Below the pieces are notes generated by a model. The model saw nothing but the letters and a program-made list of their open reading frames with translations. It did no database searches and was not told where the DNA came from. A program made the translations under genes and the position numbers. Shown here in pieces: positions 51,222-62,593 of a stretch of 64,000 nt of DNA. This DNA comes from Cercis canadensis (taxonomy: Eukaryota > Streptophyta > Magnoliopsida > Fabales > Fabaceae): NCBI GenBank assembly GCA_003255065.1, contig QAOA01005271.1:2221979-2285978 (forward strand). Direction: 5' to 3'. Each line of letters begins with the position of its first letter. Positions within the stretch are counted from its first letter, which is position 1.

Positions 51222-51950
51222 TACATAACATGTGTTTTGACATTTCTGTCAAACAATAGAACATGTGAATTGCTCGGCAAAGAAATATACAATGTGTGTT
51301 ACATAGGATTTAACGATTGCTCCCTTTTACTTCAGAGGATTTCAATCTAGCAGGGTATCATGAATTGTATTAGTATTCCTTTTATCACTGTCGTCATTTC
51401 ATTGTAGTCTTCATACTACACCATCTTCTAGAGCAGCAGTATATGCCGGGGGAATTTTGAGATGCTCATGCTCGGGAACCCAGATTCACAGGCTGCTTCT
51501 AGGGGATGAAAGAAAGAAAAGAAGACAACTAAATAGACATTGGTTCTTTCTATTTCTAATGAATTCGTAGTTCGGCATTAGGTTTGTAATTGCAGATATC
51601 CACAATGTATCACCAAAGTCCATAGCCAATTTTGTGAACAAGAAATTAGAAATCAAAAACCAGTTGTGTAACACCTACTACATTAATAGAAATGACAACT
51701 TTTCCTAAATGATCATGATGCTATTTTCTCTATTGCTTCATTAGTTATCTTTTAACTAGTAGTGTATGCTTCAATTCTCAGCAGCTTGTAATGAGTATCT
51801 AAAGCAGAACATCAGAAAGCACGAGATTGCTTCTCTTTCAAGTATAATATGTGAAAATACATTAAATTAATTGGTTAAAATGGTCATTCGGCTATTGCAT
51901 TATACATCTGAATATCGTTCTCTCCAAGCATTAAAAAGCTTTTTCTGGCG
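51222..51950. other. 3' UTRs between convergent genes
   Basis: The NFU gene and the minus-strand gene ending at 51951 face each other, and their 3' UTRs share these 730 bases. No further gene is seen. Confidence 0.6.
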
Positions 51951-53149
51951 CTAGTAGTCATCATCGTCTTCATCTCTAGACCCAAAGAATCTCCTTACAA
52001 CTGCAGCAGCAGCACCAAGAAACATAAACAGGACCAAAGAGTCAAACCCACCTCCAACTCCAACAGCTACACTGGGACCTGGTGCAAAGAATGAAAAGGG
52101 AGACCAGCCCCATCCACCAAAGAATGGTACACCGTAACCATAGCCATAACCGCCAACTAAAGGAGGCGCAACTTGAGGATTGATATAGATATTGCTCCTG
52201 CTTTTGCCAATTGACAAAGAGTCAACAAAATATAAACTACAGGCCAAGTGGAATTGTGTCCATACTATCTATTTACAGCAGACACTCATGCTTTCATTTT
52301 GCTGTTATATGCCAGAGTTCAAGTGATATTGGGCTCAATTTGCATACAACAACCTGTGATTTTTTACTAGAGACATGCCATTTTTCTTATCATTATACAT
52401 AACCAATCAAAACATCTATATGACCATACAACGGAAGGGTGATTTACTAGAATGATTAACAGTTTCAGCCTTACTGAGAATATGATCAACTAAAGACATT
52501 GAGAAATTCTTATACGCTCTAAGAGTAGTACTCTAGGTCAATAAAAGAGTGAGAATGAGCGGATTAAAAGAATAAAATAATATATAAGAATTTCTGGAAA
52601 TATAGTACCTGGAATTGTTGTTAATTCTTGGTGAGGAGCGAGGAGCTGATGACTTGAAGGCCTGGCCACCGACTCTGCCACCAGTCTTGCCAGCTGAGGC
52701 ATCCTGAACTGACCCCAATGTCAACACACCAGCAGCCAGTGCAACTATTGCTAACTTAGCTAACTTGTTCTCATTCTTCCTAACAATGTAACAACACCCA
52801 AAAACAATCACTAGTGAAAACCATAATATAATTCAGTAGAAACCAAAAAATTGAATAAATCCCAAAATAGGAAATCAAATCACTACCAACCCCACACGCC
52901 AAAAGCTAAGACTTTTACTCAGATATAAATGAATTCAACAGAACTAAATATAAATAGATAGTTAGTGAGTTGATTAGTATTAATTGATTGATACCTTGGA
53001 GATTCTTGATGGTCATCTTGTTTTTGTGGGTAACTGCAAGAGATGAATTTAACAGAAGAAACGACCCTATCTCTGCACTTGGGTTTCTGGTTTAGTGAAG
53101 TTAGAGCGTTGGGGAGGAAGCTTTGCTGTGACGAAGATATGCACAACAT
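51951..53149 (-). CDS. Probable plastid membrane protein, function unknown, 190 aa
   Basis: On the minus strand, exons 52995-53149, 52609-52779 and 51951-52197 join in frame to 190 residues. The first ~50 residues are rich in Ser, Gln, Lys and Arg with few acidic residues, consistent with a chloroplast transit peptide. Then come a hydrophobic segment (LAKLAIVALAAGVLTLGSV, about 56-75), a Gly/Ser/Arg-rich linker (GGRVGGQAFKSSAPRSSPR), a Gly/Tyr/Trp/Phe-rich stretch (GGYGYGYGVPFFGGWGWSPF), a second hydrophobic segment (LVLFMFLGAAAAVV) and an acidic tail ending RDEDDDDY. The pattern fits small thylakoid or envelope proteins conserved in plants. I do not recognise a named family. A non-ATG extension upstream is open but gives no reason to move the start from 53149. 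Confidence 0.75.
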
Positions 53150-56100
53150 GTCTACAATTACCAACTTTCCTATGTGATTTTGATTTTATTTGATTACAGT
53201 TGCATCTCTTTGCCCCAACACCTGCTTTTGCAAATGGAGCCTGTCTGAGTCTTCGATATTTTTGAGCTTCATCCTTTTCCTGATTATGAGATTGCCACGT
53301 GGAAAGATAGTTTTCACTGAATACATCTTTCCAATAATTTGTTTTCTTAACAAAAATGGGGTTTTTTTTTTTTCCTTTTCAATTTTTCCAATTAATTTCT
53401 GTGATTTTTCTTCTTTTATTATTTCTTTCGTTTATTATTTTTTGTGGTTATCTTCTATACTAATCTTTTTTTTATTGGTTATACGAATCTATATTTTTAT
53501 ATCTATACTAATAGAGAATAAAGATTTTTTTTTGGTGTCCATATTTTATTTTTCTCAAAAACTTACATCTCTATAAACTCATTTTTTAAGGAGATAACTT
53601 CTCAAAATATTTTTTTTTTAAAAAAAAAAGAGATCTCTTTCTGAAGCCAAAAACTATTTTCCTATTTTACCAAAAAAAAAAATTAGCTATGCCTTTTCCT
53701 TTGACGATTTTTTTCATTTTGAAGGAGTGAATTGTAATCGTGTTTCTTTTTTCCCACATGTATCTCTACCTCATATAAGAAATGGAAAGTTATTGAAATC
53801 CTACGTCTCCAAATGTGTTAAAACATAGTGAGATCTTCTCTTCAACTTGTTGAACTGGATAAATGTGTCTTTGTCTAATTTTTATTGCCACCTTTATTTC
53901 CCTTTACTTACATACACGTGTCTATTTTCTTTGATGAAAACTAAATTTATGACTTTCAAAAGGTTTTTAATGGACAATGAGAAAGAGATGAAGTGAGAGA
54001 AGGTCAAGTTTTGATGAATTTTGGTGAGCCCATTTGAACCTCTTACACGAACACAATTTGGGCTGCCCAATAAGAGTTAATAATTTTTCAACAATTTGGA
54101 TTCTATTACCTTGGGCCTTCTTATATCTTTATGGGCTCGGCCCACTTCTTTGGTTTCGCTCTGTTGCCTAAATGGCTAAAAGTAATAGAGGAAGTGATAC
54201 ATGAATAACACTAAAAAAAAATAAGGGTGAACTTGGTAGGAAAAGCAAAAAATAGAGAGAGAAGTAAAATATATACCTTTTAATTTTTTGAAAATAAGAT
54301 GTATCTCATTTTAAACAACTTTTTTATTTTCATTATATTAAGCAAGTGCAAAATATTTCGCATTCCAAATTTTTGATGATCCATGTCTTATTTTTCCATT
54401 TTCAGTTGTGCCAAGCATACCTTAAATCATACCAATAGAGGAGTTTATATCCATGCCAATCTTTGTTGTGTTGAGCTTTGTAGTATAGTTTTCATGCCAG
54501 CTGATTAATCCCCTTTTCTTTTTTCTTTTTTTTACATTTTAAAGAGCTCGATCTTAGTGGATATCCATCTCGTCCTTCCATTGATGATTGACCCCACTCA
54601 AGCCCTTAGTTGTTGAACTAAATACATCATGTCAATCTTTCTAACAATGAAGATTGAACTTTTGGTTGAATTTTTCCTTGCATGATCAAACTCCACATGC
54701 AATTGACCTATAAGTCTTATCAAACATATTGTCAACTTCTATTGCAATTTGCAAATCAATCAAAAACAGCTATTGCTACAGAAGGGGAAAAGATATATTC
54801 ATTTAAGTTTCATGCATACTTTTATATGTACCTAAAAAGACTAGGTACGATCATGAGTCTTATTTTTATTATATACTCTCTTTTTGTTTGTATTGCATTT
54901 TTATGTGAAAAAAATATCAAATTAATTATGATTTGTAAAGTCATATACATTTGCGCCATCTTGCTTCTTCTGTTAGTATTCTAGAGTCTTACTGCCAATT
55001 TTGGTACTGGTGAGTTTCATGCTTGTGATTATGTTTTCGATATCCAAACCGAATTTCACTCTCTTATGTTTATGATATTCAAACTCTTGAGGTTTTTGCA
55101 CATGTTTATTACGTTGTTTAATTATACTTTAAATTTGTTAAATATAGTGTTTGAAAGGCAGAAATTAAATAATGTATGCTTTCAATTAATACTATTAAGG
55201 TACGTAATATAAGTTGTACTCTTCTTTTTCACTAAATAGATCTTGGGATCTTAGTGAATTTTATGTTTAAGATGTGCTCACATAAAAAAGTTGTTTAAAT
55301 TTAAAACATGAACAAAGCAATGAAAGAAATTGTGATATTAATTATGTGAAGGAGCAATCATCCTTAAAGCTTGGAGTGTCAAAAATAAAGTGTAGTCATA
55401 ATAGATTCTGACATCACATTAGTAACCAAGTTGTATACATTATCCAACTGATAATTTCACAATGAAACATCGTAATCTAATTATATATTGAAATTTCAAT
55501 AATAGTTTGTGTTAAAGAGAGTTTACTCTTGAACTGTCAATGTAGAAATATTCAAGAAAGGAGGTGCTTTAGTTGCCACAAAAAGGAGCTGAAAGTGAAG
55601 TTGTGAAGCTACGTGGAAATGAGGGTCAATTAAGAAATAACAAAATTTGGTCCTCACATGAGTTAGTGACAAAGTATAGGGTTGTCGTACTCAATCTCCT
55701 CCACCAGAAGAAAGGTAGTGTCCGTACAGACAGGTTTGTGATCCAAAATGGGAGGCCGTGGAGCAATATATGCCTATCGTTTTTGGAGGGCTATCTAGTA
55801 TGTATCATTATTAGTATTAGGGCAACGTGAGTTTGCTGTGTCGAGTTAACATTTGCTGTAACTGTTCCCATTATATATATCAAACACCATAGCTCCCACG
55901 TGATGCCACTGTTCTACTATACTTCCAAATTAGGGTAAAGTACAAATCCCAACTACGTGAATAAAACCCCCCATGTGGTGTCCCTCAAAATCCAACCATA
56001 TCTTGTAAATTCATTTATCATACTTAAAATAACAATCCCTCATTTACTAAGCCAGATTAGTAGAAAAATAATTTATTAATTATTTATGTGTTTAATTCTC

Positions 56101-56400
56101 TAGCAAGCTGTCCGGCATAAATCTTGGATAATAACATAAGGCAGGTGTCTGTTATTGAAAGGAGTAAAAGACCATGAAAATTACTTTAAGTCTTTAAACC
56201 ATTTTTTTATATTATCCTGAGCTCAGGCAGTACCGCCACCGGGAAACAGGGATGAGTGCCGCCACAATCAACGTTGCAGCTTTTGTAATTTTCTGTTTGG
56301 TAGAGAAAATCTAACACAAGAGGCCAAATCAATTTTGTATGCTAACGTGGCTGCTGTAACATATAAGAATTTTTGAGAAAAGAAATAGTAGCTTTGGGTT
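53150..56400. other. AT-rich intergenic stretch
   Basis: Promoter of the minus-strand plastid protein gene at the left, then long T and A runs (53360-53700) and no recognisable gene. Open frames at 54682-54984 and 55573-55830 have no match I know. Confidence 0.5.
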
Positions 56401-56449
56401 GAAAGTGGAATCCCAACTCTATGTTGTATTACTGGTTTCAATTGATTGG

Positions 56450-56720
56450 CATATGTTTGGTTTATGGGAAAATTGGAGAAAAGAAATGGAAATTCTGGTA
56501 AAATATCATCTTTCAATAAAGGAAAAATCTGAGGCTCCAGTAATAATGCATGCACGACGTTTTGCTAGAGGGGATTTTATTAAGAAAGGGACAAGAGTGG
56601 TGTATCATATTTACGCCATGGGGAGGCCCGAGAAGCTATGGGGTTCAGATTGGGATGAGTTCTACCCGAGAGACGGTGTTCTTGCAAATGAAGAGGACAG
56701 AGGCACATTGTAGAAGAAGA
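56450..56720 (+). pseudogene. Cytochrome P450 remnant, CYP94-like
   Basis: The plus-strand frame reads KKGTRVVYHIYAMGRPEKLW followed by GSDWDEFYPRD. This matches the block between the K-helix and the PERF region in fatty-acid omega-hydroxylases of the CYP94/CYP86 clan (KGTRVxYHxYAMGRxExLWGxDxxEFxPERW). The expected PER-W motif appears only one frame over at 56665-56676 (CCC GAG AGA CGG, with CGG in place of the Trp codon), so a frameshift is present. The haem-binding FxxGxRxC region and the N-terminal three quarters are absent. The sequence upstream (56399-56540) only loosely resembles the K-helix region. Confidence 0.6.
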
Positions 56721-59200
56721 CAAAGGTGCATTGCAACGACAGTTTTCTTTTTTCTTGGAATTATGAGCAAAAACGACGAAATTTTCCTAAGCCCTCAGAA
56801 ATGTCACATCAATATATTTTACTGTCCACCTATACAAATTTGTTAAGTTTCTTAAACGGAGACCTAATTATGGATTTATGAGATTGACGAAATAAAGATT
56901 TAGAAACTCAAATAATACAAAAAAAAATCTTTCGAGAATTTAAGTGATTTTTTTGTATATCTTTTAAAGATTAAAATGAGCTTTTACTTTTATTGAAAGA
57001 CATGTATAGCCAAATTTGGAGACTTAATGTTTAAATTTCATAAAAGGAGCAGGTTGGATAAAATTTATGGGAGGGGTCGATTAGTTAATCCTATAATTAA
57101 TGTAGCTCATATTTTGATGGAAATTTATAAACTAGAGCTGCTATATAATGAAAATGAAGTTGAGGTTCTTCATGAAACTTGAAGAAGAGAAAGAATACGC
57201 TAATTATTACTTAACACACTAATTTTTATTAGAGTAAATCATTATTGTAAAAAGGATTGTTGCATTAGGCAGAGGTTGGGAGCCTTGAGCTGGTTAGGGA
57301 ATTGATTTATACGGAAGTTCTAAGAGATGTAAACTAGAAAACATAAGAAAGATAAAGCGAAGTCAAACATTACCCATTGAGAAATCACGTTTCCTTTTCA
57401 TTTCTGTCATATATAAAGAAAAACGGGTCTAGAATTTCTTATTCCGTGTCTTCTTGTCAGCCTTTTTTCCTGGTACTTTTTTCTTCTAACCTTCTTTAAC
57501 CAATTTTATATTCCATTTTGATCAGATAACATTAACAAGACCAATGAATGAGCATCATGTGTTGTCTCTTCGTCCATGCTGATCCCAAACGCAGCCATCA
57601 CCATAGAGTCATAGACCATTCAATCACCCTCCCCTGACAATTTGCACTAAACCCCATTAATTGCATGTGACTCGTCAATGGCATTCTCTAGTAGTATACT
57701 ATACTATTCCGACGTTGTTCAAACTAGTGGGACTACCCTTATTTGAGATTACTTTTCCATCAAAGTTAATTGCACGCTTGCTTTGTAGTTTGGCAGCAGA
57801 ATAGGACCCTACCTAACCTTATACTGTTTGATTCTGCTATCCTATGAGAATGAAGTAACACTCTAAAGTTCCATATCTCTAATTGTTAGTCTTGCTCTTT
57901 CTGCCACAGGTAGAATAATATCAACATTCAACAGTAATAATTGTTAACTATGGGAATGAGAACCAATAGAGTACTTTGTATACTAATAATCTTTGAATTC
58001 TGAAACTCTCTGCACATGTATGCTTGTCCCACAAACATTCAAAGGGTGGTTGGCATTTAGTTTTGCTTCAGACTTGGAAGCCAATTACCAGGTCCAGGAT
58101 CCTTTGAAAGCAAAAGGACTTTTGATGAGCTTTCTTTTTCTTCTTCATCTTCTTCTATAGTACTTAGTTTCTTTTTTCTTATTTTCCTTTTTGGACAAAA
58201 CAATAAATGAGGGGTGGGGTTCTCATACGACAGGTGATTATATTAGTAATTAGCAAGCATGCAGGTATCAAGAGTTGATTAAGTTATATATCTACCTGAT
58301 GAAGTGTGTTTTATTTTCGCTTTTTCTCAATGAAGACAAGATTTTGACTTTGGTCGCACAACTCCAACGTTTATCATCATTGCAATTCCTAATCATCCCA
58401 TTAGAGTAGGGCCATTTCGGTTTGGATTTTGTGTATTCTTTCAAAGGATGTACAATAAACTTCCTTTCTTAGTGCAACTTATTGGACTATAGAGGGCCAT
58501 AAAGGAAGAATATATATGTATACATATATACTTATCAGATTGTCCCAAAATCTTTTAGATATATATATATATAGAAGTAGTTTTTAAGGGGATGGTTGCT
58601 AGGTTTAATTTAATTTGGATCACAAATTCAAACTTTTATTAATTCTAATTACACATTAGTTATACTAATATTACTTCAAAATCAGTTGACAAAATCATAG
58701 CCTAATAAAAAAAAGGTTTAAATAAGTCCAATTAAACTCTAATTTGTTAATTATGTAAGTATGCAGTAATATGATTCCTCACAACCTATATGCATGATAA
58801 CATCTCTATTCAATTTGATTCACTTAAACTTCTTTTTGTAGCTCTCAAATATACAAGAATCATTTCTCTTTTAGAAACTTTCACATATATGGTGGTGTGT
58901 TTAATTACGAGAAACCGGTAGCAATATTCATCTAAAACGGAAAACAACAAAATGAATAGAGAGAAGATGGAAAGGAATAGGAGTAGTAGGATGAGCTGGT
59001 TGATTTGAAATGAGGGGAAAAGCTTATGAGTAGGGAAGACCTTGGAAGAGCAAAGGAAAAGAGTACCACTTAAAAAAAGGGTGGAGTCATGTGAGAGCAT
59101 TTATAGTGGGGTTTTGTTGTCTTTGTTTTCTAGTGCACATGGGAGAGAGTCCGTTCTAATGGGTAGTTGTAAAAAAGCAAGAAGCATGTGAGGCCATGTG
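56721..59200. other. Intergenic stretch
   Basis: No gene is recognised. A minus-strand TATA-like motif (CTATAAATG in reverse of 59098-59106) precedes a CT-rich minus-strand stretch, but no coding frame with a recognisable product follows (the longest is 96 codons, 58810-59100). Confidence 0.45.
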
Positions 59201-59374
59201 CCACTCTAAATAGACCACTCCCAACATTTTGCGCACAAATCTTTGTGTTGGGTCACTCACTCAGGGCTCAGCTGTGGCTAGGTCTGAGCTTGTGGCCTTG
59301 TTTGTGTGCGTGTGCGTGCAATCTTTGGTACTAATCATAATTGAAATTTCCTTATCACTCCAATTATTTTGTAG

Positions 59375-59453
59375 GCTGGCCTCCAGATGTCAAGGAAGCT
59401 TTGTTTGGTGAAGTTGAGTTCCTTGGAGCCGATAACTTGAACTTGCTTCAAGG
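59375..59453 (+). promoter_or_regulatory. Candidate leader exon with upstream ORF, HLH gene
   Basis: A 79-base segment has a good acceptor (TTTTGTAG) and donor (CAAGG|GTAACA). One frame is fully open through it: GWPPDVKEALFGEVEFLGAD then NLNLLQG. Spliced to an acceptor ending at 59737 (TTCTTTCTCAG), the frame continues VVAEVSIFLD and stops at 59769-59771, one base before the ATG of the HLH gene. An in-frame ATG could come from 59159-59161 if splicing uses ATGG|GTAG at 59162/59163. The segment also holds a separate short ORF (M-S-R-K-L-C..., 17 codons, from 59387). Transcription and splicing are inferred. Confidence 0.35.
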
Positions 59454-59772
59454 GTAACATCCCCAAACACCACCACACCTATAATATCCCCTCCATTTTC
59501 TTTTGTCTAAAGCCCCATGTGATTCAACCAGCACTTGCTAAAAGCTTGTTTTGCCTCCATTCCCCTCCACTCTTGTCCTATTACTTTGATTTCTTTTAAT
59601 TCCATTTTATCCTATTACTTCTATTCTTCCACCATCAGCAATCCTTCTTCTTCAATACCTTTTTCTTTCTTGGATTCTTTTCTTAAGAAAAACCAAGAGT
59701 TCTTTCTGTTTTCATTATCCCATATCTTCTTTCTCAGGGTGGTGGCCGAAGTGTCCATTTTTCTGGATTGAA

Positions 59773-60390
59773 ATGGAGGGGCAACCAACTAAACGTAGGC
59801 GAGTTTACTCTCTTGAACCAAACGAAATTGTGCAATCTATGTTTGCAAGTAAGTACGTAAACTACTTAGTTCCTGCTTTGAGGAAGATCAAGGAAAAGAA
59901 TACTTCTGAAGAAGATAACAGCCGTTGTGATTTAAAGAATGCTGTGAAGTATGAAGTGGACAAGGCAATGGTTTTCTCAGCACAAGGTTTTGCATGGAGC
60001 AATGCCTTAAAAGTTGAGCTTCAAAGAGGCACCAATGTAGGTAGAAGCACTTCTAGCATTGTTGAAATTGAGGCCAATGATGGTTCATCAAGGCCTTGTT
60101 ACCAAAATGAAATGATGCCACTGAATTTCTCTGCGAACCCTAGTTCAATATCTGAGAGTAAAAAATTGGTCAGGTGCTCTAAGGTCTTGCCTGCAGAAAT
60201 AAAGGAGAACATAGACTCAGTTGAAAATGAAAAAGAGGATATCAGCAGCAGGCTGGGGAACCTTAGAAGCTTGTTACCAGGTGGAGAAGAGATGTGTGAT
60301 GAAGAAATGGTTGGTGAATTGGAAAGTTATATAAGCTGTTTGCAAAAGCAGGTAAACATTCTTCAGTGCCTGGCAGATCAGATACGTTAA
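59773..60390 (+). CDS. Atypical HLH regulator, IBH1/AIF-like, 205 aa
   Basis: This is a single-exon frame of 205 residues. The N-terminus has KRRR (7-10), then FASKYVNYLVPALRKIKEKN and, after an acidic break, VKYEVDKAMVFSAQGFAWSN. This resembles the conserved N-terminal helical block of IBH1, IBH1-like and AIF proteins. The C-terminal part (about 155-205: ISSRLGNLRSLLPGGEEM then VGELESYISCLQKQVNILQ) is a helix-loop-helix with the usual LLPGGEEM loop but without the basic DNA-binding residues ahead of it. Such non-DNA-binding HLH proteins block growth-promoting bHLH factors by heterodimerising, notably in brassinosteroid and gibberellin responses. The assignment is by motif memory; the exact clade is uncertain. 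A candidate uORF ends one base before its ATG. Confidence 0.8.
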   Translation: MEGQPTKRRRVYSLEPNEIVQSMFASKYVNYLVPALRKIKEKNTSEEDNSRCDLKNAVKYEVDKAMVFSAQGFAWSNALKVELQRGTNVGRSTSSIVEIEANDGSSRPCYQNEMMPLNFSANPSSISESKKLVRCSKVLPAEIKENIDSVENEKEDISSRLGNLRSLLPGGEEMCDEEMVGELESYISCLQKQVNILQCLADQIR

Positions 60391-62477
60391 TTAATTATTT
60401 CTGTTTTTTGTTTCCTATATATATATATTTGAGATTCAAGGAGTATCAATTATCACAGCAACTATATAAACTGTTGTTATTTAGCTATGGTTTTGTAAAT
60501 ATTTAAGGGAAAAGGAATACCTAAGGTTCTTTCTCCAACAAATGTTCATGCTATCAAGAGATTTTTCTCTTGTCTTAATATGCACTATATAATATCACAT
60601 GTGAAGTAGTTTGGCTTGATGTTTATTTTTATTTTATTTTCTTATTCTTTCTCTCTGGATCTCTTCATAGGATACTCACTGGTCTTTTCTTAATTAACCC
60701 CCCATCTCTAGTAAGTAGTAAAACAACAAGATTCAAGTTGGACCTGCAAAGAGTACTTTGTCAATTAAACTAACAAGTACATATCCTCATTTGTTTGAAT
60801 TTACAGTCTTCAGGATCCTCCTTTCTTTTCCCACTAGCAATTTTCAAATAGTAAAATTGTACAAGACCTATCTTGCTTTCGGCCTTTAATTATTTACAAG
60901 CAGTCCTTTCGGGACCATTATGTACTAAAAGATGAGCATCATTAATTAAGCCCTTTGCTACGAGGTCAGGAAATGATAAACCTAGCTAGCTAACCCTTTT
61001 CTGAATTTCTCAAATCATCTTTAAAAGAGGCCCTTTAACTTTAATCTAATTAGACACTCAAGTTTTCAACAAATTTACCATGATGATACACATCAGGCAC
61101 ATACCTTTTTAACTTTAATCTAATTGAACACACACAGACACACACACATATATATATAGCAGCGATCTTCAATCAGACAAAGCATGCTATATGATAATGA
61201 GGGATTTCAGTTTAGCATATAACACGTAATTGCAGATCCAACTGAGTCAGACAGCAAGACATCCAATTTCAGAGGGCATGCAGCTTTTGCTATTAAATGT
61301 GGTTTTGACTTTTGAATTAAAAGCTTGGGAGTGCTCTTTGAGATGTATATCTGCATGGTTTAGCTTGTTCATATATACTTTATAGAAATATTGAATGCTT
61401 AAATCAAACTAATATTGTTAATACATAATATTATATATTATCGTTTATTGCATTGCATGATAAGTAACGCACTACTTATCCGTCAATTGGTTTATCCCGA
61501 GTTGCCATAATATGAGTGATCATCATTAGGATTATGCAGTGTAGTTTTATATTATTTTTTTAAAAATAAAAAAAAAAAAAGATTATGCACTGCAGTTTTG
61601 AACAATGAATTTTAAATTAAAGCCAAATAATTCATATCCTTAATGTAGTGTTTCACTGCATGCCCTCAAATCTCAAAGTGCATAAAAATATATTGCAACT
61701 GGGGATAATTATACACAGCACAACTAATTTATATATCTTTCAAAATTTTATGTTTGAATCCTTATTCCTCTATATCTCTAACTAAGTCTAGCTTTATCTA
61801 TGTAATGGCAAAAAAAGAAAATGCAACTAGGGCTACTGTGTTTCTTAACAAATTAGATTAATGAAGCCAAACATTTAAAGATTAAAATCCATACCCAATA
61901 CTCACCTGTAACTTGTCTAACCATCATCCTACAATTAACCTCTAGTAATCTTGGATTACAAATATAAATACAGGGAGATGGGAACAAATGTTATTTAAGA
62001 AATGTATGATACGCATATTTAGTTAGAGTTAGTCTACTTCTAAATTCTTTTTATTAGATGTTTCTTGCTTTGGAATTTGAGCTTAATTTCCTATCTATTG
62101 TAGGGGGTTGATTATTCCAGCCCTAGGGCATAATTGAATCACAAGAGAGTACTTTTGAACTTATAATCTAATATTAATATACCAAACATAACTAGGATAA
62201 ATTAAAAATTGAGATGATAGAAACCATAACTGAATGTGAAACAGCGAGCAATAACTTGATTAATAAATATGTATCCAACCTTTGAAATTCAATTCTACTT
62301 AGTACTATCCCCACACATCTTTTAAAGGAACTAGATTCACAGTTTTTTTTTTCTCATTATAATGTTTATATATAGTTATATTATGTCTTTTAATGGGAAA
62401 AGATTCTAACAATTAATAATCTCTTTAGAGTCACAAATTACTAAGACCATTGTATTCAAGTTTTTTTAATCGTCAAA
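60391..62477. other. 3' flank of the HLH gene and intergenic DNA
   Basis: AT-rich, with a short AC/TA repeat at about 61131-61160. No gene is recognised. Confidence 0.5.
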
Positions 62478-62593
62478 ATTTATTTTGGTAGAAATGGTTT
62501 CTATATATATATATATATATATATCCTAACAATTTTTAATTTTTAAACCAAAATTTTTTTTATAAAAATTATTTCTATTAAAATAAATGGAGC
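62478..62593. mobile_element. Small MITE, copy 2
   Basis: Its left end, TTTATTTTGGTAGAAATGG, and its right end, ATTTCTATTAAAATAAATGG, form the same imperfect inverted repeat as the copy at 36277-36390, and the right ends of both finish (T/G)AGAGC or GGAGCC after AAATAAAT. An (AT)n run at 62502-62524 has expanded in the centre. Confidence 0.6.

Noticed and set aside
58810..59100. Minus-strand frame with a hydrophobic segment, considered as a CLE- or IDA-type signalling peptide precursor
   Set aside because: No conserved C-terminal peptide motif of either family is present.
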